Assembly (NCBI RefSeq): GCF_029893585.1
Contig: NZ_JARXYX010000013.1
Coordinates: 62,001 to 126,000, forward strand
Origin: Streptomyces sp. LBL
GTDB taxonomy: Bacteria > Actinomycetota > Actinomycetes > Streptomycetales > Streptomycetaceae
Reading direction: 5' to 3'
DNA: 64,000 bases
The notes under the pieces were generated by a model. That model saw only the letters and a program-made list of their open reading frames with translations. It was not told where the DNA came from and did not search any database. Made by a program: the position numbers and the translations under genes. Positions 8,698-16,300 of this stretch are shown here, piece by piece. Each line of letters starts with the position of its first letter. The stretch's first letter is position 1.

Positions 8698-9096
8698 ATG
8701 AACCTCGGGCAGATCACTGAGACTTTCTCTCAGGACAAGCGGGACTGGCTCCAGGGCGAGCACGGGACGGATATCGCTCCGTCGGTGACCCTCGACGTCA
8801 GCAAGTTCACCGCCGGCACCCACTACCCAGACGGCTACATCAAGAGCGGTATTCCGCTCGGCAAGATCACCACGGGCGGCAAGTACGGCCCGTACGACGA
8901 CGCGGCTTCCGACGGTCGTCAGACCTGCGTCGGCTTCCTCTTCACGAGCGTCGAGGTCGTTACGCGACGGGGCGCAACGCTCTCGTCCGCGGTCGGCTCC
9001 ATGCTCGTTCACTGCGCGATCCGGGAGGCCAAGCTCCCCGTCGCTGTCGACGCCGCTGGCAAGGTCGATCTGGCCTCCCGCGTCATCTTCGTCTGA
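8698..9096 (+). CDS. Head decoration protein
   Basis: 132 residues, starting MNLGQITETFSQDKRDWLQG with a GGAGGA ribosome site. Small beta-rich proteins in this position, directly before the major capsid gene, act as decoration or cementing proteins on the capsid surface. The segment FTAGTHYPDGYIKSGIPLG resembles what I recall of the actinophage versions. Assignment is by context plus overall resemblance. Confidence 0.75.
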   Translation: MNLGQITETFSQDKRDWLQGEHGTDIAPSVTLDVSKFTAGTHYPDGYIKSGIPLGKITTGGKYGPYDDAASDGRQTCVGFLFTSVEVVTRRGATLSSAVGSMLVHCAIREAKLPVAVDAAGKVDLASRVIFV

Positions 9097-9112
9097 GAGG
9101 TAACCACCAACT

Positions 9113-10129
9113 ATGCAGCTCATTGACGAGTTCGCGACTCCCGCGGAACTCACCGGATACGCGCGCGCGGCTCTCGCCGACCGACCGGAGAACGAGCAGA
9201 ACCTTGACCGGTGGCTCCCCAACCGGACCATCAACGATCTTTCGTACCGCTTCACCCGGGGCGGAGGCGGCCTCACTGAGGCAGCCGTGTTCCGCGCCTA
9301 CGACGCGTCGTCCGACGTCGGCACTCGGCCAGGTGGCGCGCGTGTGAGCGGCGAACTGCCGCCCATCTCGCGCAAGATCCCGGTCGGGGAGTACGAGCGC
9401 ATCCGGCGCCGGAACGTCGACACGCAGAACGCGGAGATCCGCGACGCCATGCTCGACGACGGTGTCCGTCTGGCCCGTCAGATCGAAGCCCGACTGGAGC
9501 TTGCGCGCGGTGAGGCTTTGTTCTCCGGTGCCGTGAACCTGAACGAGAACGGTGTTCAGGCGTCGGTCGACTTCGGCCGCAACGCAGCGCACTCCGTGAC
9601 GGCTTCGACTCCGTGGAGCACCGTCGCCACTGCGGACGCGTACGGTGACCTGTCGTCCTGGCTGGACACCTACAACGCCACGAACGGTCGCCTCCCGGCG
9701 TACACGCTCATGTCGCGCACCATCTACAACTGGCTCCGCCGGAACGTCGGCCTGACGAAGCTCGCGAACTCGACGAACCCGCCTACGGTTCTGACGCGCG
9801 ACGGACTGAACACGGTCCTCGGTGACTACGACATCCCGCCGGTTCTGATCTACGACGCTCAGGTCTCCGTGGGCGGCGTGGCGACGCGAGTCACTCCCGT
9901 CGACAAGATTCTGTTCCTCCCCGAGTTCGGCGACGCCGTGGGGCAGACCCTGTGGGGCGTCCCCGTCGAGGCGGACGACCCGCGGTACGGCCTGGCCGGC
10001 GACGCTGCGGGTGTGGCGGTCGGTGGCTACAAGAGCGAGGATCCGCAGACCGTGTGGACCCGCGCGGTTGCCATCGCGCTGCCCGTTGTCGCTGCGCCGG
10101 ACCTCACCTTCCAGGCCGACGTCCTCTGA
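9113..10129 (+). CDS. Major capsid protein
   Basis: 338 residues, the size expected for an HK97-fold capsid of the gpE-like group in actinophages. Segments such as NRTINDLSYRFTRG, an EIRDAMLDDGVRLARQIEAR helix and a C-terminal VVAAPDLTFQADVL fit that group. It lies directly after scaffold and decoration genes with a GAGAGGTAA ribosome site. The product builds the icosahedral head. Confidence 0.9.
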   Translation: MQLIDEFATPAELTGYARAALADRPENEQNLDRWLPNRTINDLSYRFTRGGGGLTEAAVFRAYDASSDVGTRPGGARVSGELPPISRKIPVGEYERIRRRNVDTQNAEIRDAMLDDGVRLARQIEARLELARGEALFSGAVNLNENGVQASVDFGRNAAHSVTASTPWSTVATADAYGDLSSWLDTYNATNGRLPAYTLMSRTIYNWLRRNVGLTKLANSTNPPTVLTRDGLNTVLGDYDIPPVLIYDAQVSVGGVATRVTPVDKILFLPEFGDAVGQTLWGVPVEADDPRYGLAGDAAGVAVGGYKSEDPQTVWTRAVAIALPVVAAPDLTFQADVL

Positions 10130-10152
10130 TCGAAAACGCGAGGCATTCACGC

Positions 10153-10395
10153 ATGGCAACCCTGGCAGCGAACGTCCACGTGACTGACGAGCGGGGCACA
10201 GCCCACGTGTTCGGCCCCGCGGACGAGGTCCCCACGTGGGCTCAGGCACTCATCACGAATCCGAAGGCATGGGCGGAGGCTCCAGCGCTAAACGTTTTGC
10301 GCACACCGGAACCCGCGCCCGCGCCTAAGGCACCCGCGAAGCGCGCGGCGCCACGGCGGAAGGCGGGCGGCAGTGGCACTGTTCGAAGCGAGTGA
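10153..10395 (+). CDS. Small head-region protein with basic tail
   Basis: 80 residues from ATG 10153. It begins MATLAANVHVTDERGTAHVFG and ends in an Ala/Pro/Lys/Arg-rich tail. Proteins of this type commonly lie between the capsid and first connector genes in Streptomyces phages; their role is unclear. The gene is notable because one copy of the phage's operator-like palindrome lies inside it (10286-10301). Its end overlaps the next gene by 23 bp. Confidence 0.7.
   Translation: MATLAANVHVTDERGTAHVFGPADEVPTWAQALITNPKAWAEAPALNVLRTPEPAPAPKAPAKRAAPRRKAGGSGTVRSE
10286..10301 (+). promoter_or_regulatory. Operator-like palindrome copy 1
   Basis: CGCTAAACGTTTTGCG, one mismatch from the consensus CGCAAAACGTTTTGCG. 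It lies inside a structural gene, far from the other copies, like a stoperator-type site. Chance occurrence is possible. Confidence 0.45.
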
Positions 10396-10753
10396 ACTCC
10401 GTACGCTGCTAAAGCGACCGCTCACCGACGACGAATGCGCGCTCGCCCACGACCTCACTGAAGACGCGCTTTACGGTGAGGTCGGGAAGCGGCTGACGGA
10501 CCCGCCGCAACGTGGCGTCAAGAGCGTCGCGCTGGCCGTCGCCTGCCGAATCCTGACGAACCCTTCTGGGGTCCGGTCGGAACAGGCAGGCGGCATGCTT
10601 GTGTCCTACGCGGACTCAGAGACTGGCGTGATGCTCTCGGAGGACGAGCGCAAGCGGATCCGGCGTATTGTCGGAATGTCCTCCGGCGCCTCGTCCCTCG
10701 ACATTGCTCCGACGGACGCCACTTCGTGCGTCACGGTGTGGAGGGCGACATGA
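10373..10753 (+). CDS. Head-tail connector protein
   Basis: 126 residues from the GTG at 10373, overlapping the previous gene. The helical N-terminal part (LLKRPLTDDECALAHDLTED) and the later 'RILTNPSGVRSEQAGG' stretch are typical of gp6/gp15-like adaptors that bind beneath the portal. It is followed by the head closure protein in the canonical order. Confidence 0.78.
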   Translation: MALFEASELRTLLKRPLTDDECALAHDLTEDALYGEVGKRLTDPPQRGVKSVALAVACRILTNPSGVRSEQAGGMLVSYADSETGVMLSEDERKRIRRIVGMSSGASSLDIAPTDATSCVTVWRAT

Positions 10754-11103
10754 GCCTGATAGCTCAGCTCATGTCGGAGACGCTCATCATCGAGCGTCCG
10801 GGTCCACGAGTCAGGGACTCCACTGGGTCGTACATTCCGGGTCCGCCCGTTCTGATCACCGTCACGAACTGCGCGATCATGAGCCCCTACGGCGTCACGG
10901 TCGGCAGTTCGTCGGAGACGCAGGACGCATCGATGACCGTAGAGACGCGACGAATTTTCGCCGCTCCTCTCGGCACTGACGTTAGGCCGGCGGACCGCAT
11001 CCTTCGTGAGGCGGAGAAGTGGGAGGTCGTCGGTGAGCCGCTGATCTTCCCCTTGACGTCACTCGCGCGCGTCGAGGCATCCGTGAAGCGGGTGACTGGC
11101 TGA
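10750..11103 (+). CDS. Head closure (head-tail joining) protein
   Basis: 117 residues. The ATG overlaps the upstream TGA (ATGA) and GGAGGG lies just before. The beta-rich sequence and position after the connector match the stopper/head-closure proteins that seal the capsid after packaging. Its own TGA overlaps the next ATG. The assignment is mainly by gene order. Confidence 0.7.
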   Translation: MSLIAQLMSETLIIERPGPRVRDSTGSYIPGPPVLITVTNCAIMSPYGVTVGSSSETQDASMTVETRRIFAAPLGTDVRPADRILREAEKWEVVGEPLIFPLTSLARVEASVKRVTG

Positions 11104-11462
11104 TGGCGTACCGATCGAAGTACCACGGTCGCTATGGCGGTATCGGCGCGATGCTCTCGCGGCCGTGGCTCCAAGCCCCGTGCGTTGCTGCTGCGGAGAA
11201 GCTCCAAACCATCGCAGAGGGACGCGCCCCGGTGGGCGACCCGAACGAGGACAGTCACCCGGGGCTCTACAAGTCGTCGTTTGCTGTCGTGCCGATCACC
11301 AAAAACGTGCCCTTCCGTGGGCAGCCTCGAAGGCGTGCCGGCGCGCGGGTGCTGAACAGCGCTCGACACGCACGGATTCTGGAGTACGGGAACAGCCTGA
11401 CGCCGCGATACGCGATCTTCCGGAAGAGCATCGACGACCTGAAGGCGGCGCACCGTGCCTGA
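11103..11462 (+). CDS. HK97 gp10-like tail completion protein
   Basis: 119 residues. The sequence includes AEGRAPVGDPNEDSHPGLYKSSF and later ARHARILEYGNSLTPRYAIF, a pattern I associate with gp10-like proteins of the head-tail interface (a basic protein with a conserved 'G.L..S' and 'Y...E.G' arrangement). Start and stop overlap both neighbours, showing tight coupling. Confidence 0.72.
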   Translation: MAYRSKYHGRYGGIGAMLSRPWLQAPCVAAAEKLQTIAEGRAPVGDPNEDSHPGLYKSSFAVVPITKNVPFRGQPRRRAGARVLNSARHARILEYGNSLTPRYAIFRKSIDDLKAAHRA

Positions 11463-11820
11463 CATCGAGGCCGTACTTCCGCATTGGGCAGAGTCGACGT
11501 TCGGTGTCTTCAGTGCGTCCGAGACTCCCGGCGACTTGGAGGAACTCCTCCCCGTCATCCGCATCGAGCGGGGCGGGGGAGACGACGAACGTTTCTCCGT
11601 GCACCCCCGGGTGTACGTCGACGTCTTCGCGGCCACAGCCGACGAAGCGCGGACCCTGGCAAACAGCCTGCGTGACGCACTCCTCGCCCTCCGCGGCCCG
11701 GTGAACGGCGCAGTGATCCGGCACGTCCGGTGTGACTCCGGACCCTCCCGGCAGCCGTGGGCAAACGAAGCCGTCCACCGTCGAGGCGCCACGTACACGG
11801 TGAGCCTCCGAGACGCGTAA
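11455..11820 (+). CDS. Tail terminator protein
   Basis: 121 residues from the GTG at 11455, overlapping the previous gene by 8 bp. The mixed alpha/beta pattern with 'ADEARTLANSLRDALLALRG' fits minor tail/terminator proteins that cap the tail tube. The next gene is the tube protein, as expected from siphovirus synteny. Function is from position. Confidence 0.65.
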   Translation: MPDIEAVLPHWAESTFGVFSASETPGDLEELLPVIRIERGGGDDERFSVHPRVYVDVFAATADEARTLANSLRDALLALRGPVNGAVIRHVRCDSGPSRQPWANEAVHRRGATYTVSLRDA

Positions 11821-11885
11821 ACCACTGACACTCTGACCCGCCGTCGACCGAGACGCGCGGGTCTCTCGTATGCCCTGGAGGGCTC

Positions 11886-12482
11886 ATGGCGGACACCCGC
11901 AATGCCGATCTGACCTATGGCGCAACTGACTACCTTGTCTACATGGCGGCCGTGAACACGACCGCTCCGACCGGCTTCACGGACCCTGCCACCCCGTGGC
12001 AGATGCTCGGATGGGTGACCACCGACGGCGGCCTCTTCAAGATCGAAGAGGAGTCGAAGGACATCGACGCCGCCGGCTCTTTGGAGCCGATCCGGACCCT
12101 GATGACCAAGAGCACGAAGTCACTTCAGGTGACGTTCCTGGAGGGTCTGAACCCGCTCGTTCGGAGCCTGTACGACAACGTCCCGGTTCTCTCCCTGAAG
12201 CCCGACGCGACGTCGGGTGTGGCGAGTTACGACCTCCCCGCCAAGCCCAACGATCTCCGCTACGCCTACGTCTTCGACTCGATGGACGGCGACAAGCGCA
12301 TGAGGCTCTTCATGCCAAACGGCAAGGTCGTGGAGCGCGGCGACGAGCAGCCGCAGACGCAGGATGTCATGCCGGTACAGATGACGTTCCGCTTCTACAC
12401 GGGCACTTCCGGTGCGGCCGTCAAGCGCTCCATCGACTACGGCGCCGTCGACGTCAGCGGCTTCTTCCCCGCTGGCGGCTGA
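11886..12482 (+). CDS. Major tail tube protein
   Basis: 198 residues, beginning MADTRNADLTYGATDYLVYM, with beta-rich segments including TGFTDPATPWQMLGWVTTDG. Size, position before the chaperone genes and a following strong terminator all fit the highly expressed tube protein. The terminator would allow high expression relative to downstream genes. Confidence 0.85.
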   Translation: MADTRNADLTYGATDYLVYMAAVNTTAPTGFTDPATPWQMLGWVTTDGGLFKIEEESKDIDAAGSLEPIRTLMTKSTKSLQVTFLEGLNPLVRSLYDNVPVLSLKPDATSGVASYDLPAKPNDLRYAYVFDSMDGDKRMRLFMPNGKVVERGDEQPQTQDVMPVQMTFRFYTGTSGAAVKRSIDYGAVDVSGFFPAGG

Positions 12483-12494
12483 CGCCAATGACTA

Positions 12495-12532
12495 GCGGGA
12501 CCCCGTATCTGCGCGGGTCCGGGGTCCCGCTT
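12495..12532 (+). terminator. Hairpin terminator after the tail tube gene
   Basis: GCGGGACCCCG at 12495-12505 pairs with 12520-12530, followed by TT. Partial readthrough is needed to express the chaperone and tape measure genes. Confidence 0.75.
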
Positions 12533-12586
12533 CACACCTGATCTACCGACCCGCGCCAGAACCACAACGACTTAGGAGACCCGCGC

Positions 12587-12913
12587 ATGTCTGAGACCAC
12601 CACCACCCCCGCTGAGGCGCAGGAGATCGAGGCGAACGGCGAGTTCGTCACAGCGAAGCTGGGGGAGGCGACGCTCCGCGTCAAGACGATCGAGCACTGG
12701 CGTCCGTCGTACCTGCGGGCTCTCCGTCAGGGCGACTACGACGCGTGGGCGGAGGGCGCACTCCACCCAGACGACGTGACGGCGTTCATCGACGCTGACG
12801 CTACCTTCGCGGAGATCAACGACTTCACCTCCTCGGCCATGGAATCCGCCGGGGAGACCCCGGGAAAGTCTGGAGCACGTACGCGATCCTCCAGGACCAC
12901 GCGGAAGCGCTAG
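12587..12913 (+). CDS. Tail assembly chaperone, short form
   Basis: 108 residues behind an AGGAGAC ribosome site. It is the abundant in-frame product (gpG analogue) of the tail assembly chaperone pair, which coats the tape measure protein during tail building. At codons 92-94 it contains the slippery heptamer G-GGA-AAG (12862-12868). A minority of ribosomes should shift there into the -1 frame. The in-frame tail after that site is basic and low in complexity, as expected for sequence used in only one product. Confidence 0.85.
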   Translation: MSETTTTPAEAQEIEANGEFVTAKLGEATLRVKTIEHWRPSYLRALRQGDYDAWAEGALHPDDVTAFIDADATFAEINDFTSSAMESAGETPGKSGARTRSSRTTRKR

Positions 12914-13323
12914 AGGCCGACATACCGCGGTACTACCCCGGCGCGCGAGTGCTGGACCTGTACCGCGGAGGGCTTTCCATTCGGACACTGCGCATCTGGA
13001 TTGAGCATCTCCCTCCGGAGTCCGCGACGAAGACGGCACTCCGCAACGCCATTCCCGCGGAGGTGCTGGAGCAGTCGACCGATGAGGGCCGCCCAGACCT
13101 GGCCCCGTGGAGCGGCACAGAAACGCTCCTCGCGGCTGTGAAGGACGAGATCCGCATCCTGCGGTTCACGCTCCTCGCCGTCAACGGCAACAAGGCGCCT
13201 GAATTCACACCCACACCACGCCCCGGCATTCCGCCGAAGTCCGCCGCTCAGAAGCGGGGCCTGACAGACGAGCAGCGCCGCGCGCTTGACCCGCGGCTGA
13301 GAAACCAGCCGAAGGAGGCGTGA
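12587..13323 (+). CDS. Tail assembly chaperone, frameshifted long form
   Basis: The predicted product joins 12587-12868 to 12868-13323 by a -1 shift at GGGAAAG, giving about 245 residues. After the shift the sequence reads GKVWSTYAILQDHAEALEAD and runs without a stop to the tape measure start. This gpG/gpGT arrangement is conserved in long-tailed phages. The downstream frame has no good start of its own, which supports frameshifting over separate initiation. Confidence 0.85.
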
Positions 13324-16300
13324 TGGCCGACTTGGACATTGTTGGTGGGGCAGCGGTCGACGTCGTCCCGATCGTCCCGAACTTCCACACGAAGCTGAAG
13401 ACTCTGGTCCTCCCCATCGCTGACAAGGTCGGCGAAGAGGCGGGGAAGCGGATGGGCCAGGCGATGTCTGACAACATCGTCATCGCCATTCCGCAGGCCA
13501 TCAACCAGGGCGGTAAGGCGGGAGTCCGGGTAGCCGGTAAGCAGGGCGACGACGCGGGCGGGGCATTCTCCCGGTCCCTCCGGCGGAAGCTCGAAGCGGC
13601 GTTCAAGGCAATGCCGAAGCTCGACGTGAAGTTGGGCGATACCGGCGTTGACGCTGAACTTGCCCGCATCCGGTCCAAGCTCGAAACGCTGTCCAACAAG
13701 CGCGTAGGCATCGACGTCTCTGCGGAGGCCGCGGAAGCGGAAATCGTCCGCCTGGAGGCGCAGCTCCGGGAACTGGGCGCGCAGCACCCGAACGTTCAGG
13801 TCCGCGCGGACACCGCCACTGCTCGCGCTGCCCTCGCGGAGATCCGCGCAGAGATAGCGTCCGTTGGCGGCCGACAGGACGTCACTCTGGAGGTTGACGG
13901 CGCGTTCGGTGCCAAGCTCCGCGCGGTGGTGGCGGAAGCTCAGGCGTCTATCCCTGACATCAACATCGACGCCGACACAACGCCTGCCCGCGCAGAGGTG
14001 CAGGCCCTCCGCGAGCGTCTGGCTACCCTGTCGGACGCTCGCATCGGCATCGATATCGACGCCCGCGCGGCAATGGCTGAGATCACCGCCATTCAAACGC
14101 GGCTCGAAATCCTGAGCATTCAGCGCACGGACATTGACGTGCGCGTCGATGCCGCACAGGCTGCCGCCAAGCTGGCAGCGCTGAAGGCCATGGCGGACGA
14201 CACGAAGCTCTTCCGCATTACAGCTCTGGCCGACACATCACAGGCAACGTCCGCCCTGATGGGCCTTGGCGTTCAGCTGGCTGTCCTGACGGCCATCCCT
14301 CTTGGCGCCACGCTTGCCGCAGGTATCGGCGCAATCGCATCCGCAGCCGTAGCGGCCGGCGCGGGGATCGGTGCCCTGACGCTCGCCGCAGTCCCGGCCA
14401 TCAAGGGCGTAACCAGCGTCATGCAGCTGAAGACGCAGGCGGACAAGGAAGCCGCGAAGGCGACGGACAACTCAGCATCCGCCAACGTCCGGGCCGCTCA
14501 GAGTGCCCTCCAGATGGCGAGCGCGCAGCAGGCTCTAACCTCCGCGCACCGTAACGCCGCACGCTCCATCGCGCAGTCCAACCGCCAGGTGGAAAACGCG
14601 GAACGAGCCGTCGCGCAGGCTGTACAGCGTGCGGCCGATCAGCGGCGCCAGTCCGCGGAGAACGTGGAGCACGCGGAGCAGTCCCTAGCTGACGCTCACC
14701 GGGGTGTGCAGCGTGCAGAGCAGTCGCTTGCCGATGCTCACCGGGGCGTTCAACGTGCAGAGCAGTCACTTGCCGACGCTCAGCGCCAGTCGACGCAGGC
14801 GCAGGAAGACCTTACGCAGGCTCGCGCGGATGCCGCTCGTCAGCTAGCCGACCTGAACGACCAGTTGGAGCGCGGCAAGCTCGACGAGCGTGACGCAACC
14901 CTCCGCGTCCAAGAGGCGCAGGAGGAGCTGAATCGCACTCAGGCGGAATACGACGCCGGCAGGGCGACGGATCTCCAGATGGAGCGTGCACAGCTCGCCT
15001 ACGATCAGTCGGTTCAGGCTGCCAAGCAACAGAAGAAGGATTACGCGCAGCTCCAAAAGGATGCAGAGGCCGCGAAGAAGGCAGGCGTCGACGGCAACGA
15101 CGCCGTCAAGCAGGCAACTGACAGGGTTGCTGACGCCCAGCGCAACGTCCAGGACCAGACCCAGGCGGTTGCTGACGCTCAGCGGGGCGTCCGGGATCAG
15201 ACCCAGTCGGTAGCCGACGCTCAGCGCAACGTGCAGGACCAGGTGGAGGCAGTTGCCGACGCTCAGCGCAACGCAGCACGGGCGCAGATTGAGTCTGCGC
15301 AGTCCGTTGCCGACGCTCAGCGCTCCCTCTCGGACGTCGTGGCGAACGCAGCCAACACACAGGTGCAGGCGGCCGAGTCCATCGCGTCCGCGGAGCGAGG
15401 CATCGAGTCGGCACGACTGTCGAGCATCAACACGACGGTCAAGGCTGCGACGAAGGCGGATGAGTACCGTAAGGCACTCGCGAAGCTGACGCCCGAACAG
15501 CGCGACCTTTACGACTCCATCGCCGGCCCGAAGGGGCTGACGGCAGCCTTCAAGGCGTGGTCGAAGGAGCTTCAGCCTGACGTCCTCCCGCTGTTCACGC
15601 GAGGCGTCGACGGCGCGAAGAACTCGCTCCCGAGTCTGACGCCGATCGTAAAAACCGCCGCAGACGCCATCGGGGATCTGATGGACCGCGCTAGCGCGGA
15701 GCTGAAGAAGCCCTTCTGGCAGGATTTCAAAAAGGATATCGAGAAGAGCGCTAAGCCCGCGATCGTTGGTCTCGGCATCGCCTTCGGAAACATCCTCAAG
15801 GGCATGGCGGGAATCGTTGATGCATTCCTCCCGCACATGGACGGCATCTCGCTGACGATGCAGCGCATCACGAAGCGGTTCGCTGACTGGGGATCGAATC
15901 TCAAGGGCTCTCCGGAATTCGAGAGATTCCTCCAGTACGTCAAGGATACGTCTCCGGGTGTCGCTGAGTTCTTGGGCGACCTGATGAGGACGACACTAGA
16001 CCTTGCTCAGGCACTGGCCCCAATGAGTCAGGTGGCAATGGGCGTGGTTAAACCGCTACTCGACGGGCTGTCGTGGGTGTCGAACAACGCTCCTGGCGTA
16101 ATTCAGATCCTTTGGGGCCTCTACGCGGTTCACAAGGCAGTTCAGTTGGGAATGGCCGCCTTCGCCGTCGCCATGGGGGTTTATCAGGTAGCTATAGCGG
16201 GAGCGACGCTAGTCACTTCCGGATGGGCCGCAGCAATCCAGGCGACTGGAATTGTTCCAGTCATTGAGGCGATCGTCCTTGCGGTTGCACTCCTCGCAGC

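Noticed and set aside
13248..14096. Long minus-strand open frames opposite structural genes (also 8110-9276, 9083-10249, 59868-62804)
   Set aside because: They mirror well-supported genes, as expected for antisense frames in GC-rich DNA, and contain no recognisable protein families.
14600..15400. Regular repeats in the tape measure gene that could be mistaken for a CRISPR array or minisatellite
   Set aside because: They encode the VADAQR-type coiled-coil repeats in frame, with no constant repeat and unique spacer pattern.
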